Of a DNA stretch of 24,425 nucleotides, positions 6,894 through 14,765 are shown one piece after another; the first letter of the stretch is position 1, and each line of letters opens with the position of its first letter. The stretch is from Rikenellaceae bacterium (lineage in GTDB: Bacteria > Bacteroidota > Bacteroidia > Bacteroidales > UBA932), in assembly GCA_900769145.1 (NCBI GenBank), contig CAAGFN010000100.1, forward strand, positions 1-24,425, given 5' to 3'. Under the pieces are notes generated by a model. The model was not told the origin of the DNA. It searched no databases and worked only from the letters and a program-made list of their open reading frames with translations. The position numbers and the translations under genes were made by a program.

Positions 6894-8642
6894 TTACTTG
6901 CCAAGCCGCTCAGCTGCAAATGCCATCCTGGCCGCAAACTCCCTGCTTCCAATGAAGGAGAGAATGTCGGCAATGCCAAGTCCGCTTGAGGCACCGGTCA
7001 ATGCCAGGCGGATGCAGTTCATTACCTTGCCCATCGGCCAGCCCTGCTCACGGATATAGTCCTCCAGCACAGGCTCAATGCCCTCCTTGGTGAAGGCGCA
7101 GCCTGATGCGCAGACGTGCTCCATGGCCTGGAATGCCGGAGCGCAGTTCTCCTCTTTCCAGAACTTGTCCACGTCCTTGGCAAGGAACGGAGCCGTAAGA
7201 CTGTCATCGAATACCTTGACTCTAGGGTCTGCGGCACGGCGCGGGTCCACAGGCTTCTGGATTTCCGGTCCGCCGGCCTTCACCCCGAATGCCTGATAGT
7301 CGGACGGGGACAGGAAGAGGCAGGCTGCAATCTCCCAGATATCCTTCACGAAGGTAGCCCTTTCCTTTACCAGGGAAACCACCTCCGAAACATATTCATG
7401 AGTAACTATATGATTCTTGAAGTCAATGCCTTTGCCTGCAAACTCAGCCCCTGCCGTCAATGCGCAGGCCGGGCAGTCAACGACATTGAACCCGCGGGAC
7501 TCGAGAACAGGGATGAAGAGGTCGGTGATTTCCTTGTCAGTACGCATCCTGAGATACTCCTTGTTGTACCACCTGGCCTTGTCAGGATTGAACCTGGCCC
7601 CGGACTTGATGACGCGGTCAAGCGAGAATGCCTCTATCAGCTCGTCCATAGTGAAAAGTTCCCTGTCGTCACCCGGATTCCAGCCGAGCATGGCCAGCAT
7701 ATTGACGAAGGCCTCAGGGAAATAACCGTCCTCACGATAGCCCCTGGACTCCTCACCGGCAGCATTGACCCATTTCAAAGGGAATACAGGGAAGCCGAGA
7801 CGGTCACCGTCGCGCTTGCTGAGCTTGCCCTTTCCGTCCGGTTTGAGAAGGAGGGAAAGATGGGCGAATCGCGGCATAGTGTCCTCCCATCCGAAGGCCT
7901 TGTAGAGCATATAGTGAAGCGGCAATGACGGCAGCCACTCCTCACCCCTTATGACCTCGCTGATTTCCATAAGATGATCATCCACGATATTGGCGAGATG
8001 GTAGGTCGGGAGTTCGTCAGCCCTCTTCCAGAGGACCTTGTCGTCAAGTGTGTCGGTATTCACTTCAATATGGCCCCTGATGAGGTCATCCATCTTGACT
8101 ACCACATTCTCCGGCATCTTGAACCTGATGGTCCAGGTATCTGTAGTCTCGAGAAGGTTCTTCACCTCATCCTCGGGAAGGGTGAGGGAATTGCGGAGTT
8201 CGAGTCTCGTCTTCTGGTTGTAGATGAATGTGCCGCCGGCGGACTCGGCCTCAGTCCTCTTCGCCTCAAGTTCCTCTGCAGTGTCGAACGCATAGTAGGC
8301 ATAGCCGTTGGCGATGAGCTGGTCCGCATAGCTGCGGTAGATTCCCTTGCGCTGGGACTGCCTGTAAGGCGCGTGAGGATGCTTCCCTGAAGCCACCTCT
8401 ACCACATTGCCGTTCTCGTCCACTCCCTCGTCCGGATGGATGCCGCACCAGTTCAGTGCCTCAATGATGTATTTCTCCGCTCCCGGCACGAACCTGTGGG
8501 AGTCGGTATCCTCGATACGGATGATGAAATCTCCGCCGTTCTGCTTGGCATACAGATAGTTATAGAGAGCCGTCCTGACTCCTCCCATGTGGAGAGGTCC
8601 GGTAGGTGACGGCGCAAATCTTACTCTTGTTCTTCTTTCCAT
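6894..8642 (-). CDS. gltX: Glutamyl-tRNA synthetase
   Basis: GltX is a class I aminoacyl-tRNA synthetase that charges tRNA-Glu. The N-terminus RVRFAPSPTGPLHMGGVRTA holds the HIGH-type motif (PLHMGG), followed by FIIRIEDTD; the second signature is the KMSKS-type KLSKRDGDR near residue 274. A C-terminal anticodon-binding domain follows. At 582 residues it is about 110 longer than the E. coli enzyme, which fits the longer form seen in Bacteroidota. It begins a probable three-gene unit gltX-rpiB-truB with a promoter-like sequence just upstream. Whether it also charges tRNA-Gln cannot be told from this window. Confidence 0.97.
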   Translation of the reverse strand: MERRTRVRFAPSPTGPLHMGGVRTALYNYLYAKQNGGDFIIRIEDTDSHRFVPGAEKYIIEALNWCGIHPDEGVDENGNVVEVASGKHPHAPYRQSQRKGIYRSYADQLIANGYAYYAFDTAEELEAKRTEAESAGGTFIYNQKTRLELRNSLTLPEDEVKNLLETTDTWTIRFKMPENVVVKMDDLIRGHIEVNTDTLDDKVLWKRADELPTYHLANIVDDHLMEISEVIRGEEWLPSLPLHYMLYKAFGWEDTMPRFAHLSLLLKPDGKGKLSKRDGDRLGFPVFPLKWVNAAGEESRGYREDGYFPEAFVNMLAMLGWNPGDDRELFTMDELIEAFSLDRVIKSGARFNPDKARWYNKEYLRMRTDKEITDLFIPVLESRGFNVVDCPACALTAGAEFAGKGIDFKNHIVTHEYVSEVVSLVKERATFVKDIWEIAACLFLSPSDYQAFGVKAGGPEIQKPVDPRRAADPRVKVFDDSLTAPFLAKDVDKFWKEENCAPAFQAMEHVCASGCAFTKEGIEPVLEDYIREQGWPMGKVMNCIRLALTGASSGLGIADILSFIGSREFAARMAFAAERLGK

Positions 8643-8666
8643 AATGTTACGTCTATTTCAGCGCGG

Positions 8667-8698
8667 CAAAATTACTACGTTTCATTCTATTACGCAAG
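8667..8698 (-). promoter_or_regulatory. Probable promoter of gltX-rpiB-truB
   Basis: On the minus strand CTTG (complement of 8695-8698, three of four bases of TTTG) is followed after 20 bases by TAATTTTG (complement of 8667-8674), a full match to TAnnTTTG. Transcription would start near 8660, about 18 bases before the gltX ATG. I see no convincing terminator in the 75 bases between ftsZ and gltX, so read-through from the dcw cluster is also possible. Confidence 0.6.
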
Positions 8699-8717
8699 AA
8701 ATCCGCCCGGCAAGAAT

Positions 8718-9980
8718 TCATTCGGCCTGCTTGGTATGCTTGATTGACCTCCGGATTGCGGCATTGTTGGTAAGGTCGCTGATTTCCTGCGAGCCGCTGA
8801 CCACGAGGGCCGGCTTGTCCCCGTAACTGAAATGCGGGACATTCTCGGAGGTATTGTAACTTATCTTGTTGATATAGGTCTCGTCGCGGAGCTGTATTTC
8901 GCCGCCGGCCTCCAGGTCCCTGCCCTTGTAGGTGAAGTCCCTGTCAATGATAATCAGTTTGCTCAGGTCATCGCCTGTAAGCTCCGTGAGGGTCTTCTTG
9001 AATCCGGTAGCAATGACGGTGATGCTGATAGTGTCATCCGCATTGGGATCGTCGAACCAGATCAGTCCCCTCTTGGATTTGTCCACCAGCCCGGTCCTCT
9101 CTGTAATGAGGTCGGTAATGGCGCCGAACTGCTGCATCTTCAGGCCGTTCTCGTTGTTTGCGGCGGTGACATTGATGAGAAGATTCTTGGCAGTGGAGAG
9201 GTCGAAATCATTGAGAAGCGGAGATTCAAGTGCCTGGGTAACAGCCTTCTCTATACGTTCAGGACCGCTTCCCCAGCCGCAGCCCATCAGGGCCATCCCG
9301 CTGTTCTTCATCATTGTCACGACATCCTGGAAATCCACATTGATGTAGCCGGGCTTGTTGATGATTTCAATGATGCCCCTCACCGCAGTGGCCAGCACCT
9401 CGTCGGCCTTCGGGAAGGCATTCTGCACAAGTTCGTCCCCGAAGTAGGCGTAGAGTTTCTCATTGTTGATAATGAGGAGGCTGTCCACGTTCCTTTCCAG
9501 TTCGTGAATGCCGTCAGCGGCCTTGGACAATGCCAGACGGCCCTCGTTGCGGAAAGGCAGGGTCACCACGCCCACAGTGAGGATTCCGTTTTCCTTGGCC
9601 AGCCTCGCAATCACGGGAGATGCTCCCGTACCTGTGCCGCCGCCAAGGCCGGCAGTGATGAAAAGCATCCTGGTACCGCCCTCGGTAATCCTGGCCAGAA
9701 TTTCATCCTGGCTGTCTATAGCCGCCTTCCTGGCCACATCAGGGTCGGTTCCGGCTCCCAGCCCGTTGCCAAGCTGAAGCTTTATCGGCACTTCGCTCTT
9801 GAAAAGCGCCTGCGAATCGGTGTTGCAGACCACGAATCCGCAACCCTGAATCTTCTGCCGGTACATATAAGTCACGGCATTGCAGCCACCGCCTCCGACA
9901 CCGATGACTTTAATCATTGTCTTCTGCTGCTCCCAGTCAGTCGGGGTCACAATATTGGTATCACTTATATAGTCTGTCAT
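8718..9980 (-). CDS. ftsZ: Cell division protein FtsZ
   Basis: FtsZ is the tubulin-like GTPase that forms the cytokinetic ring. The 420-residue protein shows VGGGGCNAV at about 28-36, the tubulin signature GGGTGTG (113-119), and the synergy loop NVDFQDV (214-220), where the more usual NVDFADV Ala is Gln. The C-terminal linker is short and the tail ends in a basic stretch (AAIRRSIKHTKQAE, about 407-420) that may serve as the FtsA-binding peptide, although it is not a close match to the E. coli tail. It is the last gene of the dcw cluster, 12 bases after the ftsA stop. A TTCATTC-rich 75-base gap separates it from gltX. Confidence 0.98.
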   Translation of the reverse strand: MTDYISDTNIVTPTDWEQQKTMIKVIGVGGGGCNAVTYMYRQKIQGCGFVVCNTDSQALFKSEVPIKLQLGNGLGAGTDPDVARKAAIDSQDEILARITEGGTRMLFITAGLGGGTGTGASPVIARLAKENGILTVGVVTLPFRNEGRLALSKAADGIHELERNVDSLLIINNEKLYAYFGDELVQNAFPKADEVLATAVRGIIEIINKPGYINVDFQDVVTMMKNSGMALMGCGWGSGPERIEKAVTQALESPLLNDFDLSTAKNLLINVTAANNENGLKMQQFGAITDLITERTGLVDKSKRGLIWFDDPNADDTISITVIATGFKKTLTELTGDDLSKLIIIDRDFTYKGRDLEAGGEIQLRDETYINKISYNTSENVPHFSYGDKPALVVSGSQEISDLTNNAAIRRSIKHTKQAE

Positions 9981-9992
9981 AGCCTGCCGTAT

Positions 9993-11459
9993 TTAAACAT
10001 TCTCATTATTCATCTCATCGAACATCTTGGCAAATCTCCAGCGGACCTTGCTGAACAGGCCGTTCTTGGATTTTTTCTCCTCAGTATCAGCGGCTTTCTC
10101 CTCTTTACCGGTCTCTTCCACCTTTTCTTCCCCGTGTTCCCCGGACTCATCTCCGGAAACAGGGGTTTCGCCGGCCGCTTCTTCACTTACATCCTGTACA
10201 GGTTCCTCCACCACAACAGTCTCTTCCTCCACGGCTTCCTCCTCCACGTCATCGGATGGCGCACAGCAGTTCAGGTTATCCTCCTTGGCCAGGAGAATCA
10301 TTCCTGCAGTGCATACAGCCTCAGTGGCAAGAATGCCTTCGCAACCGGTGGCCACGAAACCTCCCTTCGGATAGCCTGTTCTCACGGTATAGCCTGAAAT
10401 CTCGCGGAGGAAATTGCCTATATGCAGCATCTCGGCACCGCCTCCGGTAATGACTACACCCTTGCGGAGATATTCCGAAAGACCGCTTTCCTGAATGAAA
10501 TAGAGCATTGCGTCCAGAATCTCCTGCTCTCTCGCGGTAATAATCTGGGAAAGATATCTCACCGGAATCTGGTTCGAGATATTGCTGCTGTCAGTCTCCA
10601 CCTGGATAATCTTGTCCCCTAGAGTCTGGAGCTTATCAGGCATGCAGCCTCCGAATGCCTTCTTGATATTCTCGGCAAGCCGGTCTGAAATCGTACATTC
10701 GGACCTGATGTCAGAGGTGACGACATCGCCTCCGAACGGGATTGAGGAATAATGGGAAAGTATCCTGTTGGTGTAAATGGACACGGAAGTCGCACCTGCG
10801 CCCAGGTCAATGAGGGCGACGCCATTCTGCAGCTCCTCGTCCGTCAATACCGCCTTGGCCGTGGCAATCGGGCTGAAATATGTCCTGACAATGGCAATCC
10901 CCAGATCAGAGAAGACTTTGTAAAGCATGTTCACTGAGCTCCTCTTTCCGATGAAAATCTTGAAATTGCCCGTAATGGAAGGACTGACCATTCCCACTAT
11001 GTCATTCTCGCTTAGCTGGATATACTCCGGAGTCGCAAATGACTGCGCCACAGCCCCGTATATCATCTCATTCTCAGGCCTGTCAAGCTTGCTGTCGTCC
11101 ATCGCCAGCTCCTTGAGCATCCTGATTTCCTCCTCGGTGATGCATTCTTCCGCATTGGCCCGGGGAAACTCGCCGGAGGCCATTCTCTGCTGGACATCAC
11201 ATCTCGGAAGCCCTACGGCCACCTGGAGAATCTTGATTTTCAGTTCGTTCTCAGCCTCGGAGACAAGCCCTCCCACGACCTTCTCCACCTTGGCTATATT
11301 GAGGACGGCACTGTTCCTCATTCCGGCGGAAGGAGCCGTACGGTAAAACAATATCTGGATGTTGTCCCCGGTAACCTTGGCCACAGCCAGGGCCGTCTTG
11401 CTCGTTCCCAGGTCTATCACCGCAAGATATCTCTCCATATCTTCATTGAGTGTGCTCAT
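9993..11459 (-). CDS. ftsA: Cell division protein FtsA with acidic C-terminal extension
   Basis: FtsA is the actin-like ATPase that tethers FtsZ to the membrane and recruits the later divisome. Actin-fold motifs are YLAVIDLGTSKTALAV (11-26), ALIDLGAGATSVSIY (phosphate 2) and VVITGGGAEMLHIGNF (adenosine). The core ends near residue 400. It is followed by a strongly acidic, low-complexity linker at about 403-462, rich in Glu and Val, and a basic, aromatic tail NGLFSKVRWRFAKMF (about 466-480) that looks like the membrane-targeting amphipathic helix. Total length of 488 is longer than E. coli FtsA (420). It lies 8 bases downstream of ftsQ and 12 upstream of ftsZ. Identification is secure; the linker role is inferred. 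Confidence 0.97.
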   Translation of the reverse strand: MSTLNEDMERYLAVIDLGTSKTALAVAKVTGDNIQILFYRTAPSAGMRNSAVLNIAKVEKVVGGLVSEAENELKIKILQVAVGLPRCDVQQRMASGEFPRANAEECITEEEIRMLKELAMDDSKLDRPENEMIYGAVAQSFATPEYIQLSENDIVGMVSPSITGNFKIFIGKRSSVNMLYKVFSDLGIAIVRTYFSPIATAKAVLTDEELQNGVALIDLGAGATSVSIYTNRILSHYSSIPFGGDVVTSDIRSECTISDRLAENIKKAFGGCMPDKLQTLGDKIIQVETDSSNISNQIPVRYLSQIITAREQEILDAMLYFIQESGLSEYLRKGVVITGGGAEMLHIGNFLREISGYTVRTGYPKGGFVATGCEGILATEAVCTAGMILLAKEDNLNCCAPSDDVEEEAVEEETVVVEEPVQDVSEEAAGETPVSGDESGEHGEEKVEETGKEEKAADTEEKKSKNGLFSKVRWRFAKMFDEMNNENV

Positions 11460-11467
11460 AATATATC

Positions 11468-12256
11468 TTATTTCTGTTTCCTACATACAATCTGCCCGGA
11501 GTATGATACGTCCACAGTGGAATAGTAACCCTCATCCTTCCTGTTTTTGACATATCTGTAATACTTCTCAATCCTGGCGAACTTCTTCCGGTAGTCTTCC
11601 GGACGCCCTATGATGAATTTTTCTTTCCCCTTCCCCGGCACGAGAACCAGGCTGCCTCCTGAGTCCACATAAATCTGCGAAATGGCATCAGCCCAGTCCC
11701 TGTTGTCCGACAGGAAATCCACCAGTTCCAGGATGCCGCCCATCCAGGCCTTCTCCGCCTCGCTCTCCGGCATTCCCTTGAAGCCGGCAGTTATCTTGAG
11801 CGGAATCCGGCCGTCAACCACGGGTACCCTGGAGGTATAGTTCCTCTGTGTCGGGAAAATGTAGCCTGTGGCATCCGCATACCAGCTGTTCGGGCCGGAA
11901 ATGAGCCTCACGACGGGAGAACGCTGCGAAATGGCCACATTGAGGTAACCGTCATTCGTCACGTAGGCGTCAGCCCTCAGAATCGGTCCCTTGCCGTTCA
12001 GCACATCCTCAATCTTCTGAAGGTCAATGTCTTCGAGACGTTTCCCGAAGCAGTCGCCATAGCCCTTCGCAATATAGCCCTTCACATCCGCCCCAGTGAT
12101 GAAAGACTTGTCTACCCCGGCATCGAACTCCACCCTGATGCCCTCGCAGGTACGGGCATGATATTCCTCGACTCCTTTTCTGTCCAGGAAAACCAAGAAT
12201 ACCAGCACGGCAACCAGGAACGCCGTCACCAACAAGTATTTCCACAGCCTGTTCAT
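11468..12256 (-). CDS. ftsQ: Cell division protein FtsQ
   Basis: A 262-residue bitopic membrane protein: a short basic cytoplasmic N-terminus (MNRLWK), one membrane segment at about residues 6-24, then a periplasmic domain. The segment around IRVEFDAGVDKSFITGADVK is consistent with a POTRA-like fold, followed by a beta-rich domain with YADATGYIFP and VPVVDGRIP. FtsQ links cytoplasmic and periplasmic divisome parts through FtsL and FtsB. The sequence is weakly conserved as usual for this family, so the call leans on membrane topology and its position between murC and ftsA. Its ATG follows the murC stop directly with no base between (TAGATG). Confidence 0.92.
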   Translation of the reverse strand: MNRLWKYLLVTAFLVAVLVFLVFLDRKGVEEYHARTCEGIRVEFDAGVDKSFITGADVKGYIAKGYGDCFGKRLEDIDLQKIEDVLNGKGPILRADAYVTNDGYLNVAISQRSPVVRLISGPNSWYADATGYIFPTQRNYTSRVPVVDGRIPLKITAGFKGMPESEAEKAWMGGILELVDFLSDNRDWADAISQIYVDSGGSLVLVPGKGKEKFIIGRPEDYRKKFARIEKYYRYVKNRKDEGYYSTVDVSYSGQIVCRKQK

Positions 12257-13615
12257 CTACAGCCTTGACTCAAGCATCTTCGTTATCGGTTCCACAAATC
12301 TGTCAATATTGCCCGCCCCGAATGTCACAAGTACATCAAGCGGCTCTTTTTCGAGGTAGCCCATGAGTTCATCCCTGTGAAGCATGACCTTCTCCTGTGC
12401 GGTCACATTGTCGAAGATAATGCTTGAGTCCACACCCGGAATCGGTTCTTCCCTGGCGGGATATATATCCAGCAGGATGAGTTTGTCCACCCGGCTCAGG
12501 GACTCGGCAAATCCGCCCGCGAAATCCCTTGTCCTGGTGTAAAGATGAGGCTGGAAGACAGCCGTAATTTTCCTGCCCGGGAAAATGTCCCTCATCGAAC
12601 TGATAGCCGTGGCGAGTTCTTCAGGATGATGGGCGTAATCGTCAATATAGGAAAGGCCCGGGGTATTCAAATGGATATCAAGACGCCTCTTCACACCCGA
12701 GAATGTGCCTATTGCCTTCTTTATGGCCTCAGGCTCAAGCCCGTAACTGAGGCATATTGCGGCGGCGGCAATGCTGTTTTCGACATTGACCCAGCCCGGC
12801 ACCCCGCATTTCACTGCCTTGATTACCCCGCCGGGATATACCAGGTCGAAGGTAAAGTAACCGAGATTGTCCGGAGCCGCATTCTCTGAATGGAAATCGG
12901 CTTCAGGATTGTCCAGATGATAGGTAAGGACCTCCGCTCCGGTATCTCCGGCATTGATGTCGATACCATATTTGGCAATTACCCTCCCGCTGACCTGGGA
13001 CGCGAAGTCCTTGAAGGCCCTGCGGACGTGGCTTATATCCCCGTAGATGTCCAGATGGTCGGCATCCATTGCGGTGATTACCGCCACCTCCGGATACAAT
13101 TGGAGGAAGGACCTGTCGAATTCGTCGGCCTCCGCTACTACCGCATCGCTGTGGCTCATGAGCAGATTCGTCCCGTAATTCTTCGAAATTCCCCCGAGGA
13201 AGGCCGTGCAACCCTCCCCGCTGTCGGTGAGGATATGTGCCGTCAATGTACTTGTAGTGGTCTTTCCGTGGGTTCCCGCTACGGCGAGACAACGTTTTCC
13301 CTTGGTAATTTCGCCGAGGACCCTGGAACGCTTCACGAGCTTGTAGCCCTTCTCCCTGACCTTGGCCATCTCCCCGAGGGAATCCGGAATGGCCGGCGTA
13401 TATATGACCAGAGTACCGTCAATATCTTCCGGAATGAGGTCAGGCCTGTCCTCAAAATGTACCGGGATACCCTCCTCCTGAAGCTTGGATGTAAGGTCCG
13501 ACGGGGTCTTGTCATAGCCCGAGACCTCGTATCCCTTGAATTTGTAATATCTGGCAATGGCGCTCATTCCGATGCCGCCAATGCCAATGAGATAGATATG
13601 TGACCAATCAGCCAT
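12257..13615 (-). CDS. murC: UDP-N-acetylmuramate--L-alanine ligase
   Basis: MurC adds L-Ala to UDP-MurNAc, the first stem-peptide step of peptidoglycan synthesis, in the cytoplasm. The 452-residue protein has the N-terminal nucleotide fold GIGGIGMSAIARYY (11-24), ATP loop GTHGKTTT (114-121), and the C-terminal Mur ligase block YIDDYAHHPEELATAI, all standard for MurC. I chose the ATG at 13615 (MADWSHIY) over a TTG 18 bases upstream because AGGAGG lies 7 bases before this ATG, and the TTG would place that sequence inside the gene. The start overlaps the murG stop by 8 bases. Confidence 0.97.
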   Translation of the reverse strand: MADWSHIYLIGIGGIGMSAIARYYKFKGYEVSGYDKTPSDLTSKLQEEGIPVHFEDRPDLIPEDIDGTLVIYTPAIPDSLGEMAKVREKGYKLVKRSRVLGEITKGKRCLAVAGTHGKTTTSTLTAHILTDSGEGCTAFLGGISKNYGTNLLMSHSDAVVAEADEFDRSFLQLYPEVAVITAMDADHLDIYGDISHVRRAFKDFASQVSGRVIAKYGIDINAGDTGAEVLTYHLDNPEADFHSENAAPDNLGYFTFDLVYPGGVIKAVKCGVPGWVNVENSIAAAAICLSYGLEPEAIKKAIGTFSGVKRRLDIHLNTPGLSYIDDYAHHPEELATAISSMRDIFPGRKITAVFQPHLYTRTRDFAGGFAESLSRVDKLILLDIYPAREEPIPGVDSSIIFDNVTAQEKVMLHRDELMGYLEKEPLDVLVTFGAGNIDRFVEPITKMLESRL

Positions 13616-14765
13616 TCTGATTCCTCCTGTCAACTAATTCGTATATTTTCTCTGCAATCCTGAACGCTGCGTCAGGCAGGGCCAGGGCTGCGATGTTCTT
13701 CTCCATCAATGCAATCGCCTCACTGTCGGAAACAAGTGACAAAGCCTTGTCCATCAATGTCCCGGGTGCATCGGCATCCTTCACGAGGGCTGCCGCATCC
13801 TTCCTGACCAGAGCCATCGCATTGTGGGTCTGGTGATCTTCAGCAACATTGGGAGAAGGCACGAAAAGGGCCGCCTTTCCGACTGCGCACAACTCCGATA
13901 CGGTGCTGGCTCCGGAACGGGATATCACAAGGTCAGACACTGCGTATGCCAAGTCCATCCTGGAGATGAAATCATTCCAATGTACCAGGGCAGCGACCTC
14001 TTTGTCAACATTCGACATAAATGCCTCAACCTGAGGCTTGTAATACTTGCCGCACTGCCAGATTATCTCCACGTTCCCGCCGCCCGGGCAGCCTCTGCCA
14101 ATCCAGTTCATCATTGACTTGTTCAGAGTGCCGCTTCCGAGACTTCCTCCGACAATGAGAATATGCTTCTTCTCCGGATCCAGACCATAGAACTCCATTC
14201 CCTCCTTCCGCATTTCCCCGGTAGCGGGGACAATCCCCTTCCTGATAGGATTGCCTGTCATAACTATCCTGCCGGCAGGGAAGAAACGCTCCATCCCCTC
14301 GTAAGCCACACATATCACATCGGCCTTCTTCCCGAGGATTTTGTTGGTCAGGCCAGCAAATCCGTTCTGCTCCTGAATCAATGTCGGTATTCCCCGTCTC
14401 TGGGCAGACCACAACAGAGGGGCACTTGCATAGCCTCCCACGCCGACTGCCACATCCGGCCGGAAATCCCTTATTACATCCCCGGCCTTGGAAATGCTCC
14501 TGAGAATCTTGAACGGAGCCTGGAGGTCGTTGATGATATTCTTGAAGTTCAACTGACGCTGCAGGCCCACCACCGGAAGGCCTACAATCCTGTAACCCGC
14601 AGCAGGAACCTTCTCCATCTCCATCTTACCCTCCGCCCCGACGAAAAGTATTTCACTGTCGGGATTCAGCCTGCGCATCTCGTCCGCGATGGATATGGCC
14701 GGGAAAATATGTCCTCCCGTACCTCCGCCGCTAATCAATATTCTCAATGGTCTGTATTGTTTCAT
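13608..14765 (-). CDS. murG: UDP-GlcNAc:undecaprenyl-PP-MurNAc-pentapeptide GlcNAc transferase
   Basis: MurG is the peripheral membrane GT28 glycosyltransferase that converts lipid I to lipid II on the cytoplasmic face. The 385-residue protein has the N-terminal loop GGGTGGHIFPA (13-23), GVGGYAS (about 108-114), EQN (132-134), and in the C-terminal UDP-GlcNAc domain VGGSLGSGTLNK and VISRSGASTVSEL. All are diagnostic. The start is the ATG that overlaps the ftsW stop as ATGA, indicating coupling to ftsW; the stop lies within the start of murC. Confidence 0.97.
   Translation of the reverse strand: MKQYRPLRILISGGGTGGHIFPAISIADEMRRLNPDSEILFVGAEGKMEMEKVPAAGYRIVGLPVVGLQRQLNFKNIINDLQAPFKILRSISKAGDVIRDFRPDVAVGVGGYASAPLLWSAQRRGIPTLIQEQNGFAGLTNKILGKKADVICVAYEGMERFFPAGRIVMTGNPIRKGIVPATGEMRKEGMEFYGLDPEKKHILIVGGSLGSGTLNKSMMNWIGRGCPGGGNVEIIWQCGKYYKPQVEAFMSNVDKEVAALVHWNDFISRMDLAYAVSDLVISRSGASTVSELCAVGKAALFVPSPNVAEDHQTHNAMALVRKDAAALVKDADAPGTLMDKALSLVSDSEAIALMEKNIAALALPDAAFRIAEKIYELVDRRNQNG
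13623..13628 (-). promoter_or_regulatory. Strong ribosome-binding site for murC
   Basis: The complement reads AGGAGG, seven bases before the murC ATG at 13615, inside the last codons of murG. It is one of only a few canonical Shine-Dalgarno sequences in the cluster and decides the murC start. Confidence 0.8.

Noticed and set aside
6443..6994. Longer rpiB start with a 40-residue N-terminal extension
   Set aside because: The extension lies in the end of gltX and is unlike RpiB proteins, whose N-terminus matches MKIGICSDHAG exactly.
7116..7928. A 270-codon plus-strand frame opposite gltX
   Set aside because: Antisense shadow; no domain, no start signals.
8643..8717. Terminator hairpin after ftsZ
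   Set aside because: Only very short GC pairings (GGC...GCC) with no T-run are visible, so I do not call it.
8832..10397. A 521-codon open frame on the plus strand across ftsZ and ftsA
   Set aside because: It lies wholly antisense to two unmistakable genes, crosses their boundary, and its translation is low-complexity and unlike any family. GC-rich third positions make long antisense frames common here.
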